Assembly (NCBI RefSeq): GCF_041080675.1
Contig: NZ_CP163520.1
Span: forward strand, 4,278,001 to 4,342,000
Direction: 5' to 3'
Length of the DNA: 64,000 nucleotides
Origin: Streptomyces sp. cg36
Lineage (GTDB): Bacteria > Actinomycetota > Actinomycetes > Streptomycetales > Streptomycetaceae
A program made the position numbers and the translations under genes. The notes beneath the pieces are model-generated. The model did not search any database. It saw only the letters and a list, made by a program, of their open reading frames with translations, and was not told where the DNA came from. Positions 43,530 through 52,106 of the stretch are shown piece by piece. Positions within the stretch are counted from its first letter, which is position 1. Each line of letters opens with the position of its first letter.

Positions 43530-43729
43530 GAGAAACCCGTTCCCCTCTGCGGGGCAGGTCGGATCGTGAGACGGCGGTGTCCGGGGAGTAGATGGTTCGG
43601 TTTTCCTGGGGGTTCCCACGGGGGTGGGGCGTGGGTTGTGAGGGGTTCCGTCCCACCATTCGGATGATCGTGTCTCAAAATGCGACACACCGGTGACATG
43701 GCCGCCCGTCCGTCCCTACGATCGGACGC

Positions 43730-43810
43730 ATGAAGCGACAGGCGGATCTCACGAAGCGGCGGGCAGTCGACCTGTGCCGCGTCGCCGCCATGCTCTGTCG
43801 CCCCGTCTGA
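43730..43810 (+). CDS. Short cysteine-containing leader peptide upstream of sulfurtransferase
   Basis: A 26-codon ORF (ATG 43730, TGA 43808) beginning MKRQADLTKRRAVDLCRV with two Cys codons, the second four codons before the stop (CRPV). It matches the pattern of short Streptomyces leader peptides with an RRxxDLxRxxxxLCR-like signature found before sulfur-metabolism genes. TACGAT (43717-43722) ends 7 nt before the ATG, so it is probably leaderless. Ribosome stalling at Cys codons when cysteine is low could change folding of the 165-nt spacer and control the sulfurtransferase gene; this mechanism is inferred. Confidence 0.8.
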   Translation: MKRQADLTKRRAVDLCRVAAMLCRPV

Positions 43811-43975
43811 CCGGGACCCGCCCCTCTCTGTGAAGAGACGGCAACTCCCGCGTTCCCCGGGCCCGTCGAACCGTTTTCAGGGCCGCCCCCCGTGCCGAAG
43901 CAGCGCCGCGCCCGCACGCGCGGCGAGTGCACCCGCACCCGCATCACCGCCGAACCTGCCCCGGAGGAGAACCGC

Positions 43976-44821
43976 ATGAGCCGCAGCGACGTCCTGGTAG
44001 ACGCCGACTGGGTCGAGGCCCACATCGACGACCCGAAGGTCGCCATCGTCGAGGTCGACGAGGACACCTCGGCCTACGAGAAGAACCACATCAAGAACGC
44101 GATCCGGATCGACTGGACCAAGGACCTCCAGGACCCGGTCCGCCGTGACTTCATCGACCAGGAGGGCTTCGAGAAGCTCCTGTCGGCGAAGGGCATCGCG
44201 AACGACACGACCGTCGTCCTCTACGGCGGCAACAACAACTGGTTCGCCTCGTACGCCTACTGGTACTTCAAGCTCTACGGCCACGACAGCGTCAAGCTGC
44301 TCGACGGCGGTCGCAAGAAGTGGGAGCTGGACTCCCGCGACCTGGTCGACGGCTCACAGGTGCCCGCCCGCCCGGCCACCGCCTACAAGGCGCAGCCGCA
44401 GAACACCGCGATCCGCGCGTTCCGCGACGACGTCGTGGCGGCCATCGGCTCGCAGAACCTGGTCGACGTGCGGTCGCCCGACGAGTTCAGCGGCAAGCTG
44501 CTCGCCCCGGCCCACCTCCCGCAGGAGCAGTCGCAGCGGCCCGGCCACGTGCCGTCCGCGCGCAACATCCCGTGGTCCAAGAACGCCAACGACGACGGCA
44601 CCTTCAAGTCGGACGACGACCTCAAGGAGCTGTACGCGGCGGAGCAGGTCGACCTGGCGAAGGACACCATCGCGTACTGCCGCATCGGTGAGCGTTCCGC
44701 CCTGACGTGGTTCGTGCTGCACGAGCTGCTCGGTGTGCAGAACGTCAAGAACTACGACGGCTCGTGGACCGAGTACGGCTCCCTCGTGGGCGTGCCGATC
44801 GAGCTCGGCGCCAACAAGTAA
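43976..44821 (+). CDS. Thiosulfate sulfurtransferase (rhodanese)
   Basis: 281 aa, two rhodanese domains. The N-terminal inactive domain is ~1-140; the active one (~155-281) has VDVRSPDEF and the catalytic loop CRIGERS (Cys ~ residue 233) followed by ALTWFVL. It transfers the sulfane sulfur of thiosulfate to thiol or cyanide acceptors and belongs to the CysA/SseA group of actinobacteria. GGAGGAGA precedes ATG 43976. The upstream Cys leader peptide suggests sulfur-responsive control; DUF1416 follows 35 bp downstream, the usual pairing. Confidence 0.94.
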   Translation: MSRSDVLVDADWVEAHIDDPKVAIVEVDEDTSAYEKNHIKNAIRIDWTKDLQDPVRRDFIDQEGFEKLLSAKGIANDTTVVLYGGNNNWFASYAYWYFKLYGHDSVKLLDGGRKKWELDSRDLVDGSQVPARPATAYKAQPQNTAIRAFRDDVVAAIGSQNLVDVRSPDEFSGKLLAPAHLPQEQSQRPGHVPSARNIPWSKNANDDGTFKSDDDLKELYAAEQVDLAKDTIAYCRIGERSALTWFVLHELLGVQNVKNYDGSWTEYGSLVGVPIELGANK

Positions 44822-44856
44822 CCGACCGGCTGTACCGAAGGCATCAGGAGACAGAC

Positions 44857-45144
44857 ATGTGTGGAGCGAAGGCCGGCGGCCCCGACGCCTCGACGATCAA
44901 GCCCGGTGAGACCACCATCCAGGGCCAGGTGACCAAGGACGGCGAGCCCGTGGTCGGTTACGTCCGGCTGCTGGACTCGACCGGCGAGTTCACCGCCGAG
45001 GTCCCGACCTCGGCCACCGGCCAGTTCCGCTTCTACGCGGCCGAGGGCACGTGGACCGTACGGGCGCTGGTGCCCGGCGCGACCGCGGACCGCACGGTCG
45101 TGGCGCAGACGGGCGGACTGGCCGAGGTCGCCATCGCCGTCTGA
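44857..45144 (+). CDS. DUF1416 protein (SseC-like)
   Basis: 95 aa. MCGAKAGGPD, GETTIQGQVTKDGEPVVGYVRLLDSTGEFTAEVPTS and FRFYAAEGTWTVRALVPG define the DUF1416 family, a small Ig-like beta fold. In mycobacteria the homologue is encoded with the thiosulfate sulfurtransferase and was named SseC. It has one Cys (position 2). TCAGGAG precedes ATG 44857. A role with the sulfurtransferase is inferred from constant pairing. Confidence 0.93.
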   Translation: MCGAKAGGPDASTIKPGETTIQGQVTKDGEPVVGYVRLLDSTGEFTAEVPTSATGQFRFYAAEGTWTVRALVPGATADRTVVAQTGGLAEVAIAV

Positions 45145-45262
45145 CGCGGGTACCGACGCGACTGGCCGGAGGGCCGCACCCCAGGGGGTTGGACGCTTAC
45201 CTGGACCGGGTGCGGCCCTCCGTGCCGTTTCCGGCCGGCGGATACCGCCGTACGCTGGATTC

Positions 45263-45520
45263 ATGTTGGCCCGTCGGCGCCGCGAGTACTTCTGGATGAT
45301 GGGCGGATGCCTGGTCCTCTTCGTGTCCGCCTGGGGTTTCGTACGGCTCTGGTCGGTCCCGGCCGCGGTCGCCATGTGCGTGGTCGCGATGGTGATCCCG
45401 CCGGTCGCGGCCATGGTGGCGAACCGGCGCGGCCCCGACGACCGCTGGTGGGACGACCCGTCCGGGGACCCCAAGTCCGACGAGTGGTGGGACGAGCTGG
45501 ACGGCAAGAAGAAGCACTGA
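45263..45520 (+). CDS. DUF3099 small membrane protein
   Basis: 85 aa. Basic start (MLARRRREYFW), two membrane helices (about residues 10-28 and 33-52), then the cytoplasmic motif RRGPDDRWWDDPSGDPKSDEWWDELDGKKKH. Matches the DUF3099 family of actinobacterial small membrane proteins; function unknown. TACGCT ends 6 nt before ATG 45263 with no ribosome site, a leaderless pattern. About 25-bp degenerate repeats (CGCCCGAGCC) follow the stop. Confidence 0.85.
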   Translation: MLARRRREYFWMMGGCLVLFVSAWGFVRLWSVPAAVAMCVVAMVIPPVAAMVANRRGPDDRWWDDPSGDPKSDEWWDELDGKKKH

Positions 45521-45621
45521 GCCCCGGGGCGCGCCCGAGCCTTGGAGCCGTGCCCACGCCCGAGCCGTAGGGGGCCGCGTCCGAGCCCGAGTCGTGGAGG
45601 GGCCGCGCCCCGTCCCCCGTC

Positions 45622-45987
45622 CTAGTAGACGAGCGCCTGCGTCTCCTCGGCCATCGCCTCCTGGACGAAGACTTGCGCGCCCGCGATCCGCGCGCCCTCG
45701 ATCAGGTCCGCCTCGGCGATGTCGCGCCGGGCCGCGCACTGCGTGCACACCGTGATCGTCCCGCCGCCCGCCAGGATCGAGTCGATCAGGTCCGGCAGCG
45801 GCGCCGCGTGCGGCAGCTCGAACTCGGCGGCCCTCCCCGGCAGCGCGAACCACGACGACTCGCCGGTCAGCCAGAGCGAGACCGCGACCCCGCTGGCGAC
45901 GGCGACCGCCGCCACGGTGAACGCCTGCGAGCACCGCTCGGGCGCGTCGGCCCCGGCGGTCACCTTGAGTACGAGCTTCTTGGCCAT
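45622..45987 (-). CDS. DsrE-family sulfur-relay-like protein
   Basis: 121 aa. KKLVLKVTAGADAPERCSQAFTVAAVAVASGVAVSLWLTGESSW is the DsrE core; TVCTQCAARRDI holds a Cys pair, and Cys19 is near the N-terminus. DsrE-fold proteins carry or reduce sulfur in persulfide relays, fitting the nearby sulfurtransferase, but these residues vary in the family. ATG 45987. Convergent with DUF3099. Confidence 0.82.
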   Translation of the reverse strand: MAKKLVLKVTAGADAPERCSQAFTVAAVAVASGVAVSLWLTGESSWFALPGRAAEFELPHAAPLPDLIDSILAGGGTITVCTQCAARRDIAEADLIEGARIAGAQVFVQEAMAEETQALVY

Positions 45988-46136
45988 GGCCCGAACTGTA
46001 ATGTGCGCCCCCGTGGCGGACCGCCCGGCCGCCCCGCGCGCCCGCGGCGGCGGACCTCACAGAGAAGGCCGTGGCCCAACCCATTAGGCTGGGGTACGGC
46101 CCTTTACTGCCCACACGCTCATCCGAGGAGCACCCC

Positions 46137-46238
46137 GTGCTTGAGGCTTTCTTCGAAACCCTGCTGGTCCTGGTCTGCGTCGGTGTCCTCGCCTTCGCCG
46201 GTCTGGCCGTGAAGAAGCTGTACCAGGGCCAGCGCTGA
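46137..46238 (+). CDS. 33-aa single-pass membrane micropeptide
   Basis: GTG 46137 to TGA 46238. A strong ribosome site (GAGGAG, 7 nt upstream) precedes an acidic start (LEAFFETL), one membrane helix (LLVLVCVGVLAFAGLAV, residues ~9-25) and a basic end (KKLYQGQR). Charge distribution predicts C-terminus inside. The codon bias is typical of the genome. The nitrobindin-like gene starts 45 nt downstream. Function unknown. Confidence 0.75.
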   Translation: MLEAFFETLLVLVCVGVLAFAGLAVKKLYQGQR

Positions 46239-46282
46239 ACCGCGCCCCAGCCGCAGACGTAACGAAAGACTGATCGAGCCTC

Positions 46283-46855
46283 ATGATCGAGATCCCGTCC
46301 GACCTGAACCCGGACCTCGTCCCCCTCGCCTTCCTCCTGGGTACCTGGGAGGGTGCGGGCGTCACCGACTTCCCGGGCGCCGAGAAGGCCAATTTCGGCC
46401 AGTCCGTGACCTTCAGCCACGACGGCCGGGACTTCCTGGAGTACGTCTCGCACTCCTGGATCCTCGACGCCGAGGGCAACAAGGTGCGGCCCCTGGAGAC
46501 CGAGTCCGGTTTCTGGCGCATCGACAAGGACCGCAAGGTCGAGGTCGTCATGGTCCGTGACCAGGGCGTCGTCGAGATCTGGTACGGCGAGCTCGCCGAC
46601 CAGAAGCCGCAGATCGACCTGGTCACCGATGCCGTGGCGCGCACCGCAGCCTCCGGCCCGTACACCGGCGGCAAGCGCCTGTACGGCTATGTGAAGAGCG
46701 ACCTCATGTGGGTCGGCGAGAAGGCGACCCCCGAGGTCGAGCTGCGCCCCTACATGTCCGCGCACCTGAAGAAGGTCGTCACGCCCGAGGAGGTCGCGGC
46801 GATGGCCAGGGGCCTCGGGGACCTGCCGGACGACGGGATCGCCTTCTTCAAGTAG
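46283..46855 (+). CDS. Nitrobindin-like / FABP-family heme-binding protein
   Basis: 190 aa. The THAP4/nitrobindin beta-barrel is marked by LLGTWEGAG near residue 20, DFLEYVSHSWIL, ESGFWRI and YMSAHLKKV close to the C-terminus, where the His could be the heme ligand. Bacterial nitrobindins bind ferric heme and isomerise peroxynitrite. The gene is followed 31 bp later by nur, a nickel-responsive Fur regulator, so metal or oxidative stress control is plausible but not shown. ATG 46283. Confidence 0.87.
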   Translation: MIEIPSDLNPDLVPLAFLLGTWEGAGVTDFPGAEKANFGQSVTFSHDGRDFLEYVSHSWILDAEGNKVRPLETESGFWRIDKDRKVEVVMVRDQGVVEIWYGELADQKPQIDLVTDAVARTAASGPYTGGKRLYGYVKSDLMWVGEKATPEVELRPYMSAHLKKVVTPEEVAAMARGLGDLPDDGIAFFK

Positions 46856-46886
46856 GGAATCCGGCGGTGGCTCCTACACTGGGCGT

Positions 46887-47324
46887 GTGGTGACCACCGA
46901 CTGGCAGAGCGACCTCCGCAAGCGCGGCTACCGGCTGACCCCCCAGCGCCAGCTCGTGCTGGAGGCCGTCGACGTACTGGAACACGCGACGCCCGACGAC
47001 ATCCTCACCGAGGTGCGGAAGACGGCGGGCGGCGTGAACATCTCCACCGTGTACCGGACCCTGGAGCTCCTGGAGGAGCTGGGTCTGGTCTCGCACGCCC
47101 ATCTGGGCCACGGCGCCCCGACGTACCACCTGGCCGACCGCCATCACCACATCCACCTGGTCTGCCGGGACTGTACGACGGTGATCGAGGCGGACGTGAC
47201 GGTCGCGGCCGAGTTCACGGCGAAGCTCTGCGACCAGTTCGGCTTCACCACGGACATGAAGCACTTCGCGATCTTCGGGCAGTGCCAGAAGTGCGCCAAG
47301 GAAGCTTCAAGTACCGCGTCGTAG
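46887..47324 (+). CDS. nur: Nickel-responsive Fur-family regulator Nur
   Basis: 145 aa. Winged-helix domain with RGYRLTPQRQLVLEAV and NISTVYRTLELLEELGLV; metal/dimerisation part with HAHLGHGAPTYHLADRHHHIHLVCRDC and the C-terminal CQKC pair. This His-rich central block and order match Streptomyces Nur, which uses nickel to repress the iron superoxide dismutase and nickel uptake. TACACT at 46875-46880 ends 6 nt before GTG 46887 (4 nt before the GTG at 46885), so the mRNA is probably leaderless. Confidence 0.92.
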   Translation: MVTTDWQSDLRKRGYRLTPQRQLVLEAVDVLEHATPDDILTEVRKTAGGVNISTVYRTLELLEELGLVSHAHLGHGAPTYHLADRHHHIHLVCRDCTTVIEADVTVAAEFTAKLCDQFGFTTDMKHFAIFGQCQKCAKEASSTAS

Positions 47325-47333
47325 GCTTGCGTC

Positions 47334-48314
47334 ATGCAGCGACATTCCACGACGAGCCCCCTGCTGTCCCTGCCCGGCGCCGTACCCGCCGAGGCACCGG
47401 ACGAAGGTGTCGCCGCGCACTACGGCGACCTGTTCCGCGAGCAGCGCGCGCTGGCCGACGGCCGCGGCCTGGTCGACCTCTCCCACCGCGGTGTCGTCGC
47501 GGTCACCGGCGACGACCGGCTGAGCTGGCTGCACCTGCTGCTCACCCAGCACGTCACCGACCTGCCGCCGAACCTGGCCACCGAGGCGCTGGTCCTCTCC
47601 GCCAACGGCCACATCGAGCACGCCCTCTACCTCGTCGACGACGGCACGACGGTCTGGGCCCACGTCGAGCCCGGCACCCAGGGCGAACTCATCGCGTACC
47701 TGGAGTCGATGAAGTTCTTCTACCGCGTCGAAGTCGCCGACCGCACCGAGGACTTCGCCGTCGTCCACCTGCCCGCCGGTTCCATCGCCGAGGTCCCCGA
47801 GGGCACGGTCGTACGGGAGACGGCGCACGGCCGCGACCTGTTCCTGCCCCGCGCCGAGCTCGCCGGATACGCGGCGGCGCACGGCCCGGCCGCCGGGATC
47901 CTGGCGTACGAGGCGCTGCGCGTGGAGGCGCACCGGCCCCGGCTCGGCCTGGAGACCGACCACCGCACGATCCCGCACGAGCTGGGCTGGATCGGCACCG
48001 CGGTGCACCTGCAGAAGGGCTGCTACCGGGGCCAGGAGACGGTGGCGCGCGTCCACAACCTGGGGAAGCCGCCGCGCCGGCTGGTCTTCCTGCACCTGGA
48101 CGGCAGCGAGGTGCTCCTGCCCGCGCACGGCACCCCGCTGCGGGTCGCCGCGGACGGCGAGGAGGGCCGCCAGATCGGCTTCATCACGACCTCGGCCCGC
48201 CACCACGAGCTGGGGCCGATCGCGCTGGCGCTGGTGAAGCGGAACGTGGCGGTGGACGCGGAGCTGCTGGCCGGGTCCACGGCCGCGGCCCAGGAGGTCG
48301 TGGTCGAGCCGTAG
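47334..48314 (+). CDS. ygfZ: YgfZ/GcvT-family folate-binding protein
   Basis: 326 aa. The signature KGCYRGQETVARVHNLGKPPRRL near residue 225 identifies YgfZ/IBA57, related to the GcvT glycine-cleavage T-protein. It uses tetrahydrofolate to help assemble or repair certain Fe-S proteins such as MiaB. N-terminal domain (LVDLSHRGVVAVTGDDRLSWLHLLLTQHV) is intact. TAGGCT ends 6 nt before ATG 47334, another leaderless candidate. It lies 9 bp after nur. Confidence 0.92.
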   Translation: MQRHSTTSPLLSLPGAVPAEAPDEGVAAHYGDLFREQRALADGRGLVDLSHRGVVAVTGDDRLSWLHLLLTQHVTDLPPNLATEALVLSANGHIEHALYLVDDGTTVWAHVEPGTQGELIAYLESMKFFYRVEVADRTEDFAVVHLPAGSIAEVPEGTVVRETAHGRDLFLPRAELAGYAAAHGPAAGILAYEALRVEAHRPRLGLETDHRTIPHELGWIGTAVHLQKGCYRGQETVARVHNLGKPPRRLVFLHLDGSEVLLPAHGTPLRVAADGEEGRQIGFITTSARHHELGPIALALVKRNVAVDAELLAGSTAAAQEVVVEP

Positions 48315-48419
48315 GGGCCGGTGTCGCGGGGCCGGGGCCGCAGGCTCTGGTCCGGCGCGGCCGGGAGCCGGACGTCCCGGCCGGGAGCCGGATCTCCGGG
48401 AGCCGGGGACTTCCGGGAC

Positions 48420-48845
48420 TCAGATGTCCAGCAGCACCGTGAACGGGCCGTGGTTGGTCAGGGACACCCGCATGTCCGCGCCGAAGCGGCCCGTCTCCAC
48501 GCTCGCGCCCAGCTCCCGCAGCCGCGCCACCACCTCGTCGACCAGCGGCTCGGCCACCTCGCCGGGGGCGGCGGCGTTCCAGGTGGGGCGGCGGCCCTTG
48601 CGCGCGTCCCCGTACAGGGTGAACTGGGAGATCACCAGCAGCGGCGCCGCCACGTCCGAGCAGGACTTCTCGCCGTCCAGGATCCGCAGGGACCACAGCT
48701 TGCGGGCCAGCTGGGCGGCCTTCTCGGGGGTGTCCCCGTGGGTGACGCCCACCAGTACGCACAGGCCCTCGCCCGCGATCTCCCCGACCGTCTCCCCGGC
48801 CACCACGACGCTCGCGCCGTCGACTCTCTGTACCACCGCTCGCAT
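48420..48845 (-). CDS. dtd: D-aminoacyl-tRNA deacylase
   Basis: 141 aa. Family hallmarks [15 protein letters not shown] (catalytic region) and [10 protein letters not shown] (Gly-Pro motif near the C-terminus) are both present. It removes D-amino acids from tRNA, keeping translation homochiral. ATG 48845; a TTG 9 nt upstream is in frame but weaker. Convergent with ygfZ; the 105-bp gap has three copies of a GGGAGCCGG-containing ~20-bp repeat. Confidence 0.95.
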   Translation of the reverse strand: MRAVVQRVDGASVVVAGETVGEIAGEGLCVLVGVTHGDTPEKAAQLARKLWSLRILDGEKSCSDVAAPLLVISQFTLYGDARKGRRPTWNAAAPGEVAEPLVDEVVARLRELGASVETGRFGADMRVSLTNHGPFTVLLDI

Positions 48846-48988
48846 GGGACCCAACCTAATCCACGGTCCAATCCAGTCTCACGAGGGCCGAACGGGTGGC
48901 GCGGGCCTGCATATGCGCCACCGGGAGTGGCACGATGCTGACAGGCGGTGCGATCCCTTGCGCACCGGTCGAGGGGACGGTAAGTCGC

Positions 48989-49597
48989 ATGAGCACTCCT
49001 GGCGCCGGGCCGCAGTCGCCCGGCCCCGTTTCGCTGACCCGGACGAGCCCGTCGGCCCCCCGGCCGCCTGCCGCCCGGCCGCCCGCCCAGCGCGCCGGTG
49101 ACCATCTGTCCGCACCGCACGACCCCGATCTGGCCTCCTTGCGGCTGCCGGAGCTGCGGACGCTGCGGCGCCAGTCGCAGAGCGACGAGGCCGACCTCAG
49201 CTATGTGCGGCGGCTGCTGCACGGCCGGATCGACATCCTGCGGGCCGAGCTGGCCCGGCGCACCGGCCCGCACACCCCGGTGGTGGAGCGGCTCTCCGAG
49301 ATCCTGGCGGACGCGCCCTCCCCGCACCGGGCCTCGGCCCGCCACGTCACGCTCTCCACCCCCCGCAGCGCCGAGTACCGGCGGCTGGCGGCGGAGATGG
49401 ACGCGGAGGTCCAGCTGTCGGACCTGGACGCCCGCACCGACGACGAGCTGCACACCGCGATGGGCCGCCTCATCCGCTACGAGCAGCAGGTCTCGCGCCG
49501 GCGCCAGCACCTCCAGCGGACCGCCGACGATTGCAGCGCCGAGATCGCCCGCAGGTACCGTGAAGGGGAAGCACAAGTAGACGACCTGCTCATCTGA
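48989..49597 (+). CDS. rsiG: RsiG, c-di-GMP-dependent anti-sigma factor for sigma-WhiG
   Basis: 202 aa. After a ~45-residue Pro/Ala tail, two long helices each carry the c-di-GMP signature E-x3-S-x2-R-x3-Q-x3-D. Helix 1 has E67, S71, R74, His78 (not Gln), D82; helix 2 has E165, S169, R172, Q176, D180. RsiG with two c-di-GMP molecules holds sigma-WhiG inactive and so delays sporulation. ATG 48989 has GAGGGGA upstream. The Gln-to-His change in motif 1 is worth noting. Identity rests on the twin motif and on length. Confidence 0.9.
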   Translation: MSTPGAGPQSPGPVSLTRTSPSAPRPPAARPPAQRAGDHLSAPHDPDLASLRLPELRTLRRQSQSDEADLSYVRRLLHGRIDILRAELARRTGPHTPVVERLSEILADAPSPHRASARHVTLSTPRSAEYRRLAAEMDAEVQLSDLDARTDDELHTAMGRLIRYEQQVSRRRQHLQRTADDCSAEIARRYREGEAQVDDLLI

Positions 49598-49645
49598 CCT
49601 GAGATTCCAAGGTCACCGGGCGGTCCAGCCCGGAAGGCCCCAGCC

Positions 49646-50596
49646 ATGACCACCTCCATACCCCCGGTCCTCGCCGAAGTCGTACGCTCCGGTTTCGTCG
49701 AGGGCCACCATCGGGGCTCGCTGGTGGTGCTGGCGGCCGACGGCAGCGTGGAGTTCGCCCTCGGCGACCCGGCGGCGCCCGTCTTCCCCCGCTCCGCCAA
49801 CAAGCCGATGCAGGCCGCGGCCGTGCTGCGGGCGGGCCTCGACCTCTCCGGCGAGCGGCTCGCGCTGGCCGCCGCGAGCCACTCCGGCGAGGGCTTCCAC
49901 CTCGACCTCGTCCGCAAGATGCTGGCCGAGCACGGGCTGACCCCGGACGACCTCCAGACCCCGCCCGACCTGCCGCTGGACGCGGTCGAGGCCGAGACGT
50001 ACCTGGCCGCCGGGCACGTCCGCGACCGGGTCACCATGAACTGCTCCGGCAAGCACGCGGCCATGCTGGCGGCCTGCCGCCTCAACGGCTGGGACGAGAG
50101 CGGCTACCTCGACCCCGCCCACCCGCTCCAGCTCCTCGTGCACGAGGCCGTGGAGGCGGCGGCGGGCGAGCCGGTGGCCTCCGTCGGCACCGACGGCTGC
50201 GGGGCGCCCCTGATGGCGATCAGCCTCACCGGCCTCGCCCGCGCCTTCCGTACGTTCGTGCTCGCCGAGCCCGGGACGCCCGAGCGCCGGGTGGCCGACG
50301 CGATGCGCGCGCACCCCGAGTACGTGGCGGGCACCCGCCGCCCCGACACCTGGCTGATGCGCGAGGTGCCGGGGGCGCTCTCCAAGATGGGCGCCGAGGC
50401 CGTACAGGCGCTGGCCCTGCCGGACGGCCGCGCCCTCGCCTTCAAGGTCGACGACGGCGCGATCCGCGCCCTCGGCCCGGTCCTGGCCCGCGCGCTGCGC
50501 CGCCTCGGCGTGGACGCCCCGGTCCTCGACCGCGTCGCGGACGCCCCGCTGCTGGGCGGGGCGGCGCGGGTGGGGGAGATCCGGGCGGCGTTCTGA
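49646..50596 (+). CDS. Asparaginase (type II-like, rhizobial family)
   Basis: 316 aa. [55 protein letters not shown] and GTDGCGAP are the conserved blocks of the PF06089 asparaginase family, which is unrelated to E. coli AnsA/B and hydrolyses L-asparagine to aspartate and ammonia. The Ser/Lys of SANKPMQ and the Cys of NCSGKH are likely at the active site. ATG 49646 has GGAAGG upstream. Cytoplasmic. Confidence 0.92.
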   Translation: MTTSIPPVLAEVVRSGFVEGHHRGSLVVLAADGSVEFALGDPAAPVFPRSANKPMQAAAVLRAGLDLSGERLALAAASHSGEGFHLDLVRKMLAEHGLTPDDLQTPPDLPLDAVEAETYLAAGHVRDRVTMNCSGKHAAMLAACRLNGWDESGYLDPAHPLQLLVHEAVEAAAGEPVASVGTDGCGAPLMAISLTGLARAFRTFVLAEPGTPERRVADAMRAHPEYVAGTRRPDTWLMREVPGALSKMGAEAVQALALPDGRALAFKVDDGAIRALGPVLARALRRLGVDAPVLDRVADAPLLGGAARVGEIRAAF

Positions 50597-50724
50597 GGGG
50601 CCGCCGGGGCCGGGCCGCGGGCGGGCGGGGAGCCGGCGTCCGGGCCGGTGCGGAGGCCGCCGGTGAAGTGGTGGCCGGCGTAATTCGGGCGACAGCCGAC
50701 GGGGCGGTGCCTAGCGTGGCGGGC

Positions 50725-52065
50725 ATGAGCCCGAGCAGCCGCCCCGCCCCCGCCGACGCCCCCGCCCCGGACGAGACCACCGAGCACGGGCGCACCCCGG
50801 ACGCCCCCGCCCCCCACGGCGGCGTCGAGATCCGCAACGTCGCCGACGCCGAGTTCACCGACTGGCTCAAGGCGGTGAGCACGGGCTTCCTGCGTCCGCC
50901 CGTCACCAGCGAGAGCGACGCGGTGAGCCGTCGCGCCAACAGCGATCTCGCCCGTACGCAGGGCGCGTTCGACGGCGGCCGGTGCGTGGCGACCTTCCGC
51001 TCCTTCGCCCAGGAGCTGACGGTGGTGGGCGGCGCCGTCGTCCCGTCGACCGCCGTCACCAACGTGACGGTCTCGCCCACCCACCGCCGCCGCGGCCTGC
51101 TCACCCGCATGATGGCGAACGAGCTGGCGGCGGCGCGCGAGCGCGGCGACGTGGTGGCCACGCTGATCGCCGCCGAGTACCCGATCTACGGGCGGTACGG
51201 CTTCGGCCCCGCCGCCGGTGTCACCGAGTGGGAGATCGAGGTCGGCCGGTCGGGCCTGGACCCGCGCTGGTCGGGCCCGGCGGACGGTGGCCGCATCGAT
51301 CTGGTCGACTCCGCGGAGGCCCGCAAGCTGGGCCCCGAGCTCTTCGAGCGCTTCCGCCCCCGCCAGCCCGGCGCGGTCAGCCGCGACGCCCGCTGGTGGG
51401 ACCTGGCGACCGGCCTGGTCCGCCGGGACGATCACCCCTTCACCGAGCCGTTCTGGGCGGTCCACCGCTCGGCCTCCGGCGAGGTGCGGGGCCTGCTCGC
51501 GTACCACGCGGACGAGACCTGGAGCGATGCCAAGCAGCCGCTGAACACGGCGACCGTGCGCGGTCTGATCGCGCTGACCCCGGCCGCCGAGCGCGCCCTG
51601 TGGCACTTCGTCTGCTCGGTCGACTGGATCACCAAGGTCCGCACCGGCGCGCGCCCCCACGACGACCTGCTCCCGCTGCTGCTGCCCGACCCGCGCGCGG
51701 CCCGGGTCGTCACCCAGGCGGACTTCCTGTGGGTGCGGGTGCTGGACGTCGTACGGGCGCTGGAGGCGCGTACGTACGGGGCGGCGGGCACCCTCGTCCT
51801 GGACGTCACGGACCCCGCGGGCCCGGCGTCCGGCCGCTACCGCCTGACGGCCGACGCGACCGGGAGGGCCCGCTGCGCCCCGACCGCGGACGCCCCCGAC
51901 ATCACGCTGGACGTGAGCGAGCTGGGCACGCTGTACCTGGGCGACGAGTCGGCGGTACGCCTGGCGTCCCTGTCCCGCCTCGCGGAACACACCCCTGGGG
52001 CCGCCCCCCACACGGACACCCTCTTCCGCACCTCCCGCCGGCCCTGGTGCCCGGACGTGTTCTGA
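50725..52065 (+). CDS. Eis-like GNAT N-acetyltransferase
   Basis: 446 aa. A ~35-residue Pro-rich start, then a GNAT domain ([31 protein letters not shown] is the acetyl-CoA P-loop), the [12 protein letters not shown] segment with the likely general-acid Tyr, a second degenerate GNAT half and a C-terminal sterol-carrier-like domain. The protein ends PDVF; in Eis the C-terminal Phe carboxylate is the general base, so the exact end is functionally expected. Eis enzymes acetylate multiple amines of aminoglycosides and other substrates. TAGCGT ends 7 nt before ATG 50725, suggesting leaderless mRNA. Confidence 0.88.
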   Translation: MSPSSRPAPADAPAPDETTEHGRTPDAPAPHGGVEIRNVADAEFTDWLKAVSTGFLRPPVTSESDAVSRRANSDLARTQGAFDGGRCVATFRSFAQELTVVGGAVVPSTAVTNVTVSPTHRRRGLLTRMMANELAAARERGDVVATLIAAEYPIYGRYGFGPAAGVTEWEIEVGRSGLDPRWSGPADGGRIDLVDSAEARKLGPELFERFRPRQPGAVSRDARWWDLATGLVRRDDHPFTEPFWAVHRSASGEVRGLLAYHADETWSDAKQPLNTATVRGLIALTPAAERALWHFVCSVDWITKVRTGARPHDDLLPLLLPDPRAARVVTQADFLWVRVLDVVRALEARTYGAAGTLVLDVTDPAGPASGRYRLTADATGRARCAPTADAPDITLDVSELGTLYLGDESAVRLASLSRLAEHTPGAAPHTDTLFRTSRRPWCPDVF

Positions 52066-52106
52066 GGGGGCGCGCCCGGGGTGACCGCGGTGGTGCGCCC
52101 GGGTGT

